A stretch of 64,000 nt of DNA from Novosphingobium sp. (GTDB lineage Bacteria > Pseudomonadota > Alphaproteobacteria > Sphingomonadales > Sphingomonadaceae). Below, one piece after another: positions 1-8,097 of this stretch. The stretch lies in assembly GCA_020848655.1 (NCBI GenBank), contig JADLHU010000013.1, positions 1 to 64,000 of the forward strand, in the 5' to 3' direction. Made by a program: the position numbers and the translations under genes. Below the pieces are notes generated by a model that had not been told where the DNA came from, ran no database searches, and saw nothing but the letters and a program-made list of their open reading frames with translations. The first letter of the stretch is position 1. Every line of letters begins with the position of its first letter.

Positions 1-95
1 AAGGCCACGTGCTCGACGGGGTTGGCCACTGGACCCAGCAGGAACGACCGGAACAGGTCAACGCCCTGCTGATCGACTGGTTGAAGCGGCTGTGA
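1..95 (+). CDS. Alpha/beta hydrolase, C-terminal fragment
   Basis: Only the last 30 codons are in the window (reading from base 3, TGA at 93-95). The peptide contains GVGHWTQQERPEQVN followed by a helix ending in LKRL. This is the C-terminal catalytic-histidine segment seen in epoxide-hydrolase and haloalkane-dehalogenase type alpha/beta hydrolases, where the GxGHW histidine completes the triad. The gene ends 25 bases before ctaB, so it may be in the same transcript. In related sphingomonads the cox subunit genes usually lie here, so its presence directly before ctaB is slightly unexpected. The substrate cannot be inferred. Confidence 0.75.
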   Translation, partial: GHVLDGVGHWTQQERPEQVNALLIDWLKRL

Positions 96-120
96 GGCGC
101 GCCTATAGCCCCCGCCAGTC

Positions 121-1050
121 ATGACCACGCTTTCCGCCCCTGCCGCCCACCCGCTGCCCGCCGACTGGCGCGACTTCTTCGCGCTGACCAAGCCGCGCGT
201 GATGAGCCTGGTGATCTTCACCGGCCTGTGCGGCATGCTGGCCGCGCCCGTGGCGATCCAGCCGGTGCTGGGCTTCACCGCGATCCTGTGCATCGCGATG
301 GGCGCGGGCGGCGCCGCCGCGCTCAACCAGTGGTGGGAAGCCGATCTCGATGCGGGCATGAAGCGCACCGCCGCGCGCCCGCTGCCCGCCGGGCGGATGG
401 ATCGCACCTCGGCGCGCGATTTCGGGTTCCTGCTCTCGGGCGCCTCGGTGTTCCTGATGGCGTTCGCGGTGGGCTGGCTGGCCGCCGCGATCCTGGCCGT
501 CTCGATCGTCTACTATGCCGTGGTCTATACGATCTGGCTGAAGCCGCGCACGCCGCAGAACATCGTCATCGGCGGCGGGGCGGGCGCGTTCCCGCCGATG
601 ATCGGCTGGGTCGCCGCCACCGGCGACATCACGCTGATACCGGTCGTCCTGTTCGCGATCATCTTTTTCTGGACCCCGCCGCACTTCTGGGCGCTCGCGC
701 TGTTCGTGCAAAGCGATTACGCCAAGGTCGGCATTCCGATGCTGCCGGTGGTGGCGGGCGAAGCGGCCACGCGGCGCCAGATCCTGCTCTATTCGCTGCT
801 GCTGCTGCCCCTCACGCTGGTGCCCTGGTGGATCGGCGGCGCGGGCACGGTCTACGGCATTTGCGCAGGCCTGTTGTCCAGCCTGTTCGTGGCGCTGGCG
901 ATTCGCGTCGGCCTGCGCCGCCGCACCGGCGAGGACGACGCGATGAAGCCCGAGAAGCAGCTTTTCGCCTATTCGGTGCTCTATCTTTTCGTGCTCTTCG
1001 CGGCGCTGGTTGCGGATCGCTGGCTGGTGGTGCAGGGGATTACGTCATGA
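121..1050 (+). CDS. ctaB: Protoheme IX farnesyltransferase (heme o synthase)
   Basis: Membrane prenyltransferase of 309 residues that adds a farnesyl group to heme b to give heme o, for maturation of the heme-copper oxidase. It has about eight or nine hydrophobic segments. The UbiA-type diphosphate-binding motif is at residues 69-77 (N69, E73, D75, D77, followed by [13 protein letters not shown]). The second conserved loop reads [21 protein letters not shown] in two parts near residues 135-155. Length fits the CtaB family. The stop codon overlaps the start of the next small gene by four bases, and the run continues into ctaG, ctaE, DUF983 and SURF1. This indicates one oxidase-assembly operon. 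Confidence 0.96.
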   Translation: MTTLSAPAAHPLPADWRDFFALTKPRVMSLVIFTGLCGMLAAPVAIQPVLGFTAILCIAMGAGGAAALNQWWEADLDAGMKRTAARPLPAGRMDRTSARDFGFLLSGASVFLMAFAVGWLAAAILAVSIVYYAVVYTIWLKPRTPQNIVIGGGAGAFPPMIGWVAATGDITLIPVVLFAIIFFWTPPHFWALALFVQSDYAKVGIPMLPVVAGEAATRRQILLYSLLLLPLTLVPWWIGGAGTVYGICAGLLSSLFVALAIRVGLRRRTGEDDAMKPEKQLFAYSVLYLFVLFAALVADRWLVVQGITS

Positions 1051-1175
1051 CCGAACAGCTCGATCCCAACGCCGCGCGCAAGCGCATCCAGCGCAGCCGC
1101 AACCGCGTCGTCGCGCTGCTGCTGGCCGCCTTCGTGGTGCTGGTCTACGCGATCTCGATCGTCAGGATGGATTGA
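1047..1175 (+). CDS. Small single-span membrane protein between ctaB and ctaG (CoxF-like)
   Basis: A 42-residue protein that starts with ATG overlapping the ctaB stop codon (ATGA) and ends six bases before ctaG. It has a basic N-terminal third ([10 protein letters not shown]) followed by one hydrophobic helix, roughly residues 21-38, and ends IVRMD. A short one-helix protein at this place is common in alphaproteobacterial cox clusters and is often left unannotated or called CoxF. The translational overlap, conserved position and clean topology support a real gene. The role is presumably in oxidase assembly, inferred only from location. Confidence 0.8.
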   Translation: MTEQLDPNAARKRIQRSRNRVVALLLAAFVVLVYAISIVRMD

Positions 1176-1180
1176 GCGCG

Positions 1181-1813
1181 ATGGCCGCCACCGTTCCCGA
1201 ACTGCGCCATCGCAACCGCAAGGTCGGGCTGATTGCACTGGGTTCTGCGCTGGCTATGCTGGGCCTAGGCTATGCCTCTGTGCCGCTCTACCGCATGTTT
1301 TGCCAGGTTACCGGCTTCGGCGGCACGACCCAGCGCGTCAGCGAGGCGCAGGCCGCCGGCGTGAAAGTGGTCAACAACACCGTGGTCATCCGCTTCGATG
1401 CCAATGTCGAACGCGGTATGCCCTGGGATTTCAAGCCCTTGCAGGTGACCGATACCGTTTCGATCGGCGCGCGCGACATGGCGATCTTCACCGCGAAGAA
1501 CCTGTCGGACAAGCCGATCACCGGCCGCGCCAGCTTCAACGTGGAACCCGAGCAGGCCGGGCGCTACTTCAACAAGGTGCAGTGTTTCTGCTTTACGGAA
1601 CAGACACTTAAGCCCGGCGAGGAAGTGCGCATGCCGGTGATCTACTATGTCGACCCGGCGATTCTCCAGGACCCGGAAGCCCAGGACATCGAGCAGATCA
1701 CGCTCAGCTACACCTTCCACCCCGATGCCGGACAGGACATCGGCGCCACCGGCGCCGGCGCCGTGATTGCCGAAGGCACGAAGGCACTGGACCGCGCCGG
1801 GACGGGCGGTTAA
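1181..1813 (+). CDS. ctaG: Cytochrome c oxidase assembly protein CtaG (Cox11 family)
   Basis: Membrane-anchored copper chaperone of 210 residues that delivers copper to the CuB site of cytochrome c oxidase subunit I. One N-terminal transmembrane helix (about residues 15-34) precedes the periplasmic domain. C41, just after YRMF, and the C135-F-C137 pair in the CFCF motif are the conserved Cox11 copper-binding cysteines. PLYRMFCQVTGFGG and YYVDP are family signatures. The ATG at 1181 was chosen because MAATVPELRH begins right after the preceding small gene; the frame is open further upstream but that part has no family similarity. It belongs to the oxidase operon. Confidence 0.96.
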   Translation: MAATVPELRHRNRKVGLIALGSALAMLGLGYASVPLYRMFCQVTGFGGTTQRVSEAQAAGVKVVNNTVVIRFDANVERGMPWDFKPLQVTDTVSIGARDMAIFTAKNLSDKPITGRASFNVEPEQAGRYFNKVQCFCFTEQTLKPGEEVRMPVIYYVDPAILQDPEAQDIEQITLSYTFHPDAGQDIGATGAGAVIAEGTKALDRAGTGG

Positions 1814-1879
1814 GGCGCACTGATATTCTTGACGCGGTCGTGGCGGCCGCGCGCTTTGGCAACAGGGACCCGAGGCATC

Positions 1880-2701
1880 ATGGCCGGAACCAAGAACCAC
1901 GATTATCACATCCTGCCGCCCAGCATCTGGCCGATGTTCGGCTCGCTTTCGGCGCTGACGATGACCAGCGGCGGCGTGCTGTTCATGCACAAGATGGCGG
2001 CCGGCAAATACGTGCTGCTGCTGGGCCTGGCGGGCGTGCTGCTCACCATGTACTCGTGGTGGTCAAGCGTCATCAAGGAAGCGCACGCGGGCGATCACAC
2101 CCCGGTCGTGCAGTTGCACCTGCGTTATGGCATGATCCTGTTCATCGCTTCGGAAGTGATGTTCTTCGTCGGCTGGTTCTGGTCGTTCTTCGATTTCTCG
2201 CTGTTCCCTTCGGAACTGGCCGAGCCGGTCATGGGCCAGTGGCCGCCCAAGGCGATCGAAGCGGTGATGGACCCGTTCGACCTGCCGCTGCTCAACACGC
2301 TGATCCTGCTGTGTTCGGGCACCACGATCACCTGGGCGCACCACGCGCTGATCCACGGTGATCGCGATGGCCTGAAGAAGGGCCTGTGGGCCACGATCCT
2401 GCTGGGCCTGCTGTTCAGCGCGATCCAGGCCTACGAATATATCCATGCGCCCTTCGCCTTCGGCCAGAACACCTATGGTTCCGCCTTCTACATGGCGACC
2501 GGGTTCCACGGCTTCCACGTCATCATCGGCACGATCTTCCTGATCGTCTGCCTGAAGCGCACCTACAACGGTGATTTCACGCCGCGCCAGCACTTCGGCT
2601 TCGAAGCGGCAGCTTGGTACTGGCACTTCGTCGATGTGGTGTGGCTGTTCCTGTTCGTCGCCATCTACGTGTGGGGCGGCTGGGGCTATCCGATCCACTG
2701 A
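1880..2701 (+). CDS. ctaE: Cytochrome c oxidase subunit III
   Basis: A 273-residue polytopic membrane protein with seven hydrophobic segments, matching bacterial CoxC/CtaE. It is a core subunit of the aa3-type oxidase that stabilises subunit I. Recognisable parts are the start MAGTKNHDYHILPPSIWP, the SEVMFFVGWFWSFF segment around residue 85, WAHHAL, GFHGFHVIIG and a C-terminal AAWYWHFVDVVWLFLFVAIYV stretch. The ATG at 1880 follows a GGGACCCGAGG purine-rich stretch; an upstream in-frame start would add 17 residues with no family match. Subunits I and II are not in the window. Confidence 0.97.
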   Translation: MAGTKNHDYHILPPSIWPMFGSLSALTMTSGGVLFMHKMAAGKYVLLLGLAGVLLTMYSWWSSVIKEAHAGDHTPVVQLHLRYGMILFIASEVMFFVGWFWSFFDFSLFPSELAEPVMGQWPPKAIEAVMDPFDLPLLNTLILLCSGTTITWAHHALIHGDRDGLKKGLWATILLGLLFSAIQAYEYIHAPFAFGQNTYGSAFYMATGFHGFHVIIGTIFLIVCLKRTYNGDFTPRQHFGFEAAAWYWHFVDVVWLFLFVAIYVWGGWGYPIH

Positions 2702-2719
2702 TGCAAGGTTTCTGACCCG

Positions 2720-3106
2720 ATGACTGGCGATACCGGCCAGGACACGAAAGGGCAGCCGGGCATTGCCAGGGCTGCCCTTTTCGGTCTTTGCCCACGCTGC
2801 GGCGGGCGCACGCTGTTTGCCGGCGTCGCACAGTTCGCGCCGCGCTGCCGCGCCTGCGGGCTGGATCTCGCCCAGTTCAACGTCGGCGACGGGCCGGCCG
2901 CGTTCCTCACGCTCATCATCGGGGCGCTGATCACGGGCCTCGCGCTGTGGCTGGAACTGGCTTGGCATCCGCCGTTCTGGCTGCACATCGTGCTGTGGGT
3001 GCCGCTGACGGCGGGCGCGGTCGTATGGGGCCTGCGTGCGGGCAAGAGCGCGCTGCTGGCTGCCGAATACCAGCGTCGCGCCGGCGAAGGGCAGCTCAAG
3101 GAGTGA
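2720..3106 (+). CDS. DUF983 zinc-ribbon membrane protein
   Basis: A 128-residue protein of the DUF983 family, typical in cox operons of alphaproteobacteria. After a short variable N-terminus it has two CxxC-type pairs (LCPRCGG and CRACGLDL, about residues 25-51), which probably bind a metal. Two transmembrane helices follow, about residues 65-85 and 90-110. It starts 19 bases after ctaE, and its stop overlaps the GTG of the SURF1 gene. A perfect 11-bp hairpin followed by four Ts sits inside its first 21 codons (see that entry). The function is unproven; position suggests oxidase biogenesis. Confidence 0.9.
   Translation: MTGDTGQDTKGQPGIARAALFGLCPRCGGRTLFAGVAQFAPRCRACGLDLAQFNVGDGPAAFLTLIIGALITGLALWLELAWHPPFWLHIVLWVPLTAGAVVWGLRAGKSALLAAEYQRRAGEGQLKE
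2747..2781 (+). terminator. Terminator-like hairpin inside the DUF983 coding start
   Basis: AAAGGGCAGCC at 2747-2757 pairs perfectly with GGCTGCCCTTT at 2770-2780 across a 12-base loop, and the right arm is followed by another T and TCGG. In shape this is an intrinsic terminator or attenuator, but it lies within codons 10-21 of the DUF983 gene, 46 bases after the ctaE stop. No in-frame ATG, GTG or TTG was seen between the hairpin and the conserved cysteine region. Confidence 0.55.
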
Positions 3107-3684
3107 CCGCGCCCACGGCAGCACGCCGCATTCCGGTGGTGGCGACCTTCGTGGTGCTGGCCGCCGTGGCGGTGATGATCCGTCTGGGGTTCTGGCAGAT
3201 CGACCGCCTGCACCAGAAGGAGGCGCTGCTCGCGCGCTATGCCCAGGCGCAGAGCCTTTCCGCCGACGTGCCGTTCCCGCAATCGCCGGCCGCTGCCGAA
3301 CCGCTGCTGTACCGCCACGCCCGCGTCACGTGCGTGCGCGTCACGGGCGTCACCGCGATCGCCGGCAGTTCGGCGGCCGGGCAGTCGGGGCAGGCGCATG
3401 TCGCCGATTGCCTGCTGGCCGATGGCGGCAAGGCCCGCATCGTGCTGGGCTGGTCGCGCGATCCGCATGCGCCGGACTGGCGCGGCGGCGTGGCATCGGG
3501 CGTGATCGCGCCCGGCCCGCGCCTTGTTTCCGATCCGCCGCTGGCCGGGCTTGGCGCCAACGCCCGGCCAGATCCGGCGGATATTCCCAACAACCACTGG
3601 TCCTACGCCGTCCAATGGTTCCTCTTCGCTGCCACGGCACTGGTGATCTATGCACTGGCGCTGTGGAAGCGCGCACGGTCCTGA
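3103..3684 (+). CDS. SURF1 family cytochrome oxidase biogenesis protein
   Basis: A 193-residue membrane protein of the SURF1/Shy1 family, which assists heme a insertion and assembly of cytochrome c oxidase. It has the family topology: an N-terminal helix (about residues 9-27, ending LGFWQIDRLHQKEALL), a periplasmic domain, and a C-terminal helix after NNHWSYAVQWFLFA, the SURF1 signature. The start is a GTG overlapping the DUF983 stop (GTGA). It is shorter than many SURF1 proteins, with a compact central domain, but both signature ends are intact. It is the last cox-related gene before thrC. Confidence 0.93.
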   Translation: MTAPTAARRIPVVATFVVLAAVAVMIRLGFWQIDRLHQKEALLARYAQAQSLSADVPFPQSPAAAEPLLYRHARVTCVRVTGVTAIAGSSAAGQSGQAHVADCLLADGGKARIVLGWSRDPHAPDWRGGVASGVIAPGPRLVSDPPLAGLGANARPDPADIPNNHWSYAVQWFLFAATALVIYALALWKRARS

Positions 3685-3759
3685 CGCATCCGGTCGTGGC
3701 ACAGCCGGCGCGCGCCGGAGGTTGTGTATTCCCCCGCACAGCGCTAACCGCCCATTCCC

Positions 3760-5160
3760 ATGGACTACATCAGCACCAGAGGCAGCGCTCCGGCGCTCGA
3801 TTTCGCGGGAGCGACGCTTGCCGGGCTTGCTTCGGACGGCGGGCTTTACGTGCCGCGCGAATGGCCGCGCTTTTCAGCAGCGGACATCGCCGGTTTCGCC
3901 GGCCTGCCCTATGCCGAACTCGCCCAGCGTATCATGCAGCCTTTCGTGGGCGACAGCCTGACGCCTGAACGCCTTCTGGAACTGACCCGCGCCGCCTATG
4001 GCCGTTTCGCGCACCAGGCGGTGACGCCGCTGAAGCAGTTTGATGAACAGCAGTGGCTGCTCGAACTGTTCCACGGCCCGACGCTGGCGTTCAAGGACGT
4101 GGCGCTGCAACTGCTGGGCCTGCTGTTCGAGGAATTCCTCGGCCGGTCGGGCCAGAACCTGACCATCGTCGGCGCGACTTCGGGCGATACCGGATCGGCG
4201 GCAATCGATGCCGTGGCCGGGCGCGCCAAGGTCGATATCTTCATGCTCCATCCGAAGGGCCGGGTAAGCGAGGTGCAGCGCCGGCAGATGACCACGGTGC
4301 TGGCCCCCAATGTCACCAACATCGCGATCGAAGGCACGTTCGACGATGCCCAGGCGATGGTGAAGCGCATCTTCAACGACGGCGCGGTGACCAGCCGGTT
4401 CAATATCGGCGCGGTCAATTCGATCAACTGGGCGCGGCTGATGGCGCAAGTGGTCTATTACTTCGCCGCCGGCCTGCAACTGGGCGCGCCGCACCGCCCG
4501 GTCGCCTTTTCGGTGCCGACGGGCAATTTCGGCGATGTCTTCGCCGGCTACGTCGCGGCGCAGATGGGCCTGCCGATCGCGCGGCTGATCGTGGCCACCA
4601 ACGTCAACGACATCCTCCACCGCGCGCTGAGCCAGGGCGACTATTCGGCCGGCACGGTCACGCCCACCGCCGCGCCTTCGATGGACATCCAGGTCTCGTC
4701 GAACTTCGAACGCCTGCTGTTCGATCTCAATGGTCGCGATGGCGCGGCGCTCTCTGCGCAGATGGCCGGGTTCGAAGCGACCAAGGCGATGCAACTGACC
4801 AACGCCCAGCGGGAAGGCGCGTCGGCGTTGTTCACCAGCGCGCGCGCCGATGCGGAAGAGATGGACGCGGCGATTCGCTGGGCCTGGGAGGCCTGCGGCG
4901 AACTGATCGATCCGCATACCGCGATCGGCCTCCACGCCGCGCGCGCCTCGGGCCTGCCGCGCGATGTGCCGGTGGTGACGCTGGCGACCGCGCATCCCGC
5001 CAAGTTCCCCGAAGCGGTCGAGGCCGCCACGGGGACGCGCCCGGTTCTGCCCGCGCGCGTGGGTGACCTGTTCGAGCGCGAGGAACGGCTGATCGAACTG
5101 CCCGGCACGTATGAGGCGGTGGCGGACTATGTCACCACGCACGCCGTGCCCAAGGGCTGA
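3760..5160 (+). CDS. thrC: Threonine synthase
   Basis: PLP-dependent enzyme of 466 residues converting O-phosphohomoserine to threonine and phosphate. The N-terminal MDYISTRGSAPALDF and the PLP lysine K112 in LAFKDVALQ are diagnostic. The phosphate-binding region SGDTGSAA and the SVPTGNFGD motif follow. Length fits the fungal/proteobacterial long type. It starts 75 bases after the SURF1 gene, so it may be co-transcribed. The stop overlaps the next ATG by one base (TGATG). This order after SURF1 is typical for sphingomonads. Confidence 0.97.
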   Translation: MDYISTRGSAPALDFAGATLAGLASDGGLYVPREWPRFSAADIAGFAGLPYAELAQRIMQPFVGDSLTPERLLELTRAAYGRFAHQAVTPLKQFDEQQWLLELFHGPTLAFKDVALQLLGLLFEEFLGRSGQNLTIVGATSGDTGSAAIDAVAGRAKVDIFMLHPKGRVSEVQRRQMTTVLAPNVTNIAIEGTFDDAQAMVKRIFNDGAVTSRFNIGAVNSINWARLMAQVVYYFAAGLQLGAPHRPVAFSVPTGNFGDVFAGYVAAQMGLPIARLIVATNVNDILHRALSQGDYSAGTVTPTAAPSMDIQVSSNFERLLFDLNGRDGAALSAQMAGFEATKAMQLTNAQREGASALFTSARADAEEMDAAIRWAWEACGELIDPHTAIGLHAARASGLPRDVPVVTLATAHPAKFPEAVEAATGTRPVLPARVGDLFEREERLIELPGTYEAVADYVTTHAVPKG

Positions 5161-6059
5161 TGGCTGACCTGACCGAACAGCCGCTGATCCTCGCCGGAGA
5201 GGGCTGGGGCGACTACGGGCTGGTCGATTCGGGCCACGGCCGCAAGCTGGAGCGCTACGGCGCCTATCGCTTCATCCGCCCCGAGCCGCAGGCGCTGTGG
5301 ACGCCGCGTCTGGACGATTGGGCGGCGCATGGCGAATTCGTGCCCGGATCGGACGAGGACGGCGGTGGACGCTGGCGCTTTGACCGGCCGGTGCCGCGCG
5401 ATGGCTGGGATCTGGCCTGGGGCGACGTGCGCTTCACCGCGCAATGCACGCCGTTCCGCCACCTGGGGTTCTTTCCCGACATGGCCCCGGTGTGGGGCTG
5501 GATGGGGGAGCAACTGGGCGGGCGCGAAGATGCCGCCACGCTCAACCTGTTCGGCTATACCGGCGTCGGCACGCTGGCGCTGTCTGGCTATGGCCCGGTC
5601 ACGCATGTCGATGCATCCAAGAAGTCGGTGGCGCAGGCGCGCGCCAATGCAGTGGTTTCGGGCATGGAAGCGCGCGCCGTGCGCTGGATCGTGGACGATG
5701 CCGCCAAGTTCGCCGCACGCGAAGTGCGGCGCGGCCGGCGCTATGACGGGATCATCCTCGATCCGCCCAAGTTCGGGCGCGGCCCGGATGGCGAAGTCTG
5801 GCGGCTTGAGGAACATCTGCCCGGGCTGGTCGCCGATTGCCGGCAGTTGCTCGACGCGCAGAGCCGCTTCCTGTTCCTCACGGTCTATGCGGTGCGCATG
5901 TCCTCGCTCGCCATTGCCGGGCTGCTGGCGGAAGTCTTCGCGGACATGCCCGGCACGATCGAACATGGTGATCTGGCCGTGCGCGAGGACGCATCAGCAG
6001 CCGGCGCGGCAGGCCGCCTGCTGCCCACCGCGATCTTCGCGCGCTGGCGCCGGGATTGA
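5160..6059 (+). CDS. Class I SAM-dependent methyltransferase, RlmI/RlmK-like
   Basis: A 299-residue protein with a Rossmann-type SAM-binding domain: LNLFGYTGVGTLAL (motif I region, about residue 125), HVDASKKSVAQARAN (motif II) and IILDPPKFGRG (motif IV, about residue 197). The DPPK(F/Y) motif and overall layout match the RlmI-like 23S rRNA cytosine-5 methyltransferase group, but no PUA domain is evident at the N-terminus. The RNA target is therefore uncertain. It is coupled to thrC by a one-base overlap and to the following folB-like gene by a TTGA overlap. Confidence 0.85.
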   Translation: MADLTEQPLILAGEGWGDYGLVDSGHGRKLERYGAYRFIRPEPQALWTPRLDDWAAHGEFVPGSDEDGGGRWRFDRPVPRDGWDLAWGDVRFTAQCTPFRHLGFFPDMAPVWGWMGEQLGGREDAATLNLFGYTGVGTLALSGYGPVTHVDASKKSVAQARANAVVSGMEARAVRWIVDDAAKFAAREVRRGRRYDGIILDPPKFGRGPDGEVWRLEEHLPGLVADCRQLLDAQSRFLFLTVYAVRMSSLAIAGLLAEVFADMPGTIEHGDLAVREDASAAGAAGRLLPTAIFARWRRD

Positions 6060-6484
6060 CCGGCGGGCAGCAAGGTGCCATCGCCCGGCCTTCCCAGCCC
6101 GGAAAGCGAACCTTGGCCGACAGCCTGATCCTTGAAGTCGCCGATTTCGAAGTCGATGTCCTCACCGGCATCTATTCCGAAGAGACCGGCAATCCGCAGC
6201 CGCTGCGCATCACCATTGCCGTGCGGCTGACGCCGATAGACCGCTACGCGCCCGATACGCCGCTCAGCGCCAGCAAGAACTACATGGACCTGAAGTTCGC
6301 GGCATCCGAAGCGCTGCCGGCCGGCGTCCACTTCAAGCTGATCGAGGCGCTGGGCGATCACATCTGCGAAACGCTGTTCCTGCAGGACGCGCGGGTGGAG
6401 GCCGTGACAGTGAAGATCATCAAGCTGGCGATCAGCGAGGCGGGCGAGAAGATCGGCATCACGCTGACGCGGGAACGCCATTGA
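6056..6484 (+). CDS. folB: Dihydroneopterin aldolase family protein (FolB-like)
   Basis: A protein of up to 142 residues of the FolB/tunnelling-fold family, which cleaves dihydroneopterin in folate synthesis. Family features are VDVLTGIYSEETGNPQPLRI, the ASKNYMDLKF stretch, and LIEALGDHICETLF before VTVKIIKL. The coordinates use a TTG overlapping the preceding stop. A TTG at 6113 giving LADSLILEVADFEV would yield about 123 residues, closer to the usual FolB length, and may be the true start. The stop overlaps the next ATG. Confidence 0.87.
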   Translation: MTGGQQGAIARPSQPGKRTLADSLILEVADFEVDVLTGIYSEETGNPQPLRITIAVRLTPIDRYAPDTPLSASKNYMDLKFAASEALPAGVHFKLIEALGDHICETLFLQDARVEAVTVKIIKLAISEAGEKIGITLTRERH

Positions 6485-6834
6485 TGGCGTTGCTGCGGGT
6501 CGGCCCGCTTCCGGCTGACGGGCTGGCGGCATCGGCCCGTTTTCATTCACGTGATCTGCCCGGCATCCTGGCCGCGCTGGCGCATGAGGGCGATGGCGAT
6601 GCCCTGACGCTGGTTTTCGCGCCGGCCGATCACAGCCATCGCGGCTGGCGGCTTTCGGTGGTGCAGGGACTGGCGCGCGAACATGCACGCCGGCGGATCA
6701 ACGCAGTGGCCAGCGACGACGAGGCGGCCATTGCGGCGGCGGCGCGCTATCTGGCCATGGCCCCTGGCGTGACCGGGCAATACCTTGTGCTTGATGGTTT
6801 GGGTGCGGGTGAGGTAGTCTGCGCGAAGCCATGA
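6484..6834 (+). CDS. Short Rossmann-fold protein, degenerate SDR-like
   Basis: A 116-residue protein placed between folB and moaA with overlaps on both sides (TGATG upstream, ATGA downstream). It has no glycine-rich cofactor loop or YxxxK. The C-terminal half resembles the end of a short-chain dehydrogenase: RRINAVASDDEAAIAAAARYLAM, then VTGQYLVLDGLG. It looks like a shortened relative of pteridine reductase (FolM-type) proteins retained in the folate/pterin operon. I know similar short proteins in sphingomonads only as 'Rossmann fold domain-containing'. The function is unknown, and a structural or regulatory role in pterin metabolism is a guess. Confidence 0.8.
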   Translation: MALLRVGPLPADGLAASARFHSRDLPGILAALAHEGDGDALTLVFAPADHSHRGWRLSVVQGLAREHARRRINAVASDDEAAIAAAARYLAMAPGVTGQYLVLDGLGAGEVVCAKP

Positions 6835-7850
6835 ACAGCCGCGCCCCCCTTGTTGATCAGTTTGCCAGGCGGATCAGCTATCTGCGCCTTTCGGTAACCG
6901 ATCGGTGCGATCTGCGCTGTGCCTATTGCATGCCCGAACGGCAGGTGTTCCTGCCCCGCGCCGAAGTGCTCAGCCTGGAAGAGCTGCACCGGCTGGCGCT
7001 GGGCTTCATCGATCGCGGCATCACCAAGCTGCGCCTGACCGGCGGCGAGCCGCTGGTGCGGCGCGACATGATCGAACTGGTCCGCGCGCTGGGCCGCAAG
7101 CTGGGCGCCCCTGATGCGGGCGGGGGGCTGGAGGAACTGACCCTCACCACCAACGGCACGCGGCTGGCCGAATTCGCCGATGACTTGCGTGGCGCGGGCG
7201 TGCGCCGGATCAACGTCTCGCTCGACACGCTGGACCGTGCCACCTTCGCGCGGCTGACGCGGCGCGATTCGCTGCCGCAGGTGCTGGAAGGCATCGCCGC
7301 CGCCAAGGCCGCCGGGCTGATGGTGAAGATCAACACCGTGGCGCTGAAGGGGCTGAACGCGGCCGAAATTCCCGATCTGATCGCCTGGGCGCATGGCGCG
7401 GGCCACGAACTGACGCTGATCGAGGTCATGCCGCTGGGCGAAGTCGAGGAAGATCGCTTCGAACACTACTTGCCGCTGTCCGCCGTGCAGGACGATCTGG
7501 AGCGCCGCTGGACGCTGACCCCCAGCGGGCACCGCACGGGCGGGCCGGCGCGCTATTTCGACATTGCCGAAACCGGCGGGCGGCTGGGCCTGATCACCCC
7601 GCTGACCAACAATTTCTGCGAAGGCTGCAACCGCATCCGCGTGACCGCGACCGGCCAGCTCTTCGCCTGCCTTGGCGGCAGCGAGCAGGTCGATCTGCGC
7701 GCCGCGCTGCGCAGCGCCGATCCCGACGCGGCGATGGCCGATGCGCTTGACCTGGCGATGCGGATCAAGCCGGAACGCCATCACTTCGTGATAGACCGGC
7801 CGGGCGGCGCCCCCGCGCTGGCGCGCCACATGTCGATGACCGGCGGCTGA
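6831..7850 (+). CDS. moaA: GTP 3',8-cyclase (molybdenum cofactor synthesis)
   Basis: Radical SAM enzyme of 339 residues that makes 3',8-cyclo-7,8-dihydro-GTP, the first step of molybdopterin synthesis. The N-terminal cluster motif C26-x3-C30-x2-C33 (DRCDLRCAYCMP) binds the radical SAM cluster. The C-terminal cluster ligands are C263, C266 and C280 (FCEGCNRIRVTATGQLFACLGG split over these residues). The protein ends MSMTGG, the double glycine required in MoaA. It precedes moaD and moaE, with ATGA coupling from the upstream gene. Confidence 0.98.
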   Translation: MNSRAPLVDQFARRISYLRLSVTDRCDLRCAYCMPERQVFLPRAEVLSLEELHRLALGFIDRGITKLRLTGGEPLVRRDMIELVRALGRKLGAPDAGGGLEELTLTTNGTRLAEFADDLRGAGVRRINVSLDTLDRATFARLTRRDSLPQVLEGIAAAKAAGLMVKINTVALKGLNAAEIPDLIAWAHGAGHELTLIEVMPLGEVEEDRFEHYLPLSAVQDDLERRWTLTPSGHRTGGPARYFDIAETGGRLGLITPLTNNFCEGCNRIRVTATGQLFACLGGSEQVDLRAALRSADPDAAMADALDLAMRIKPERHHFVIDRPGGAPALARHMSMTGG

Positions 7851-7853
7851 CCC

Positions 7854-8096
7854 ATGGCGCTGGCGCTGCTGTTCCTGGGGCGGTTGGAAGATGTCGCCGG
7901 CGGGTCGGAGCGTGCGGTGCCTTTCGCGCCGACGCTGGACGCACTGCTGGCCGCGCTGGAACCCGATCTGGCCGAGGCGCTGCGCGGCCCGCGCATCCGG
8001 CTGGCGCACAATGGCGGGCTGGTGGCCGATCCGGCGGGGCTGGCGCTGGCCGATGGCGATGAACTGGCCTTCCTGCCGCCGGTAAGCGGGGGCTGA
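7854..8096 (+). CDS. moaD: Molybdopterin synthase sulfur carrier subunit
   Basis: An 80-residue beta-grasp protein that carries the thiocarboxylate used to build the molybdopterin dithiolene. It ends in LPPVSGG with the essential C-terminal GG. The gene lies three bases after moaA and one base before moaE, consistent with a single operon. Size and ending match MoaD. Confidence 0.95.
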   Translation: MALALLFLGRLEDVAGGSERAVPFAPTLDALLAALEPDLAEALRGPRIRLAHNGGLVADPAGLALADGDELAFLPPVSGG

Positions 8097-8097
8097 C

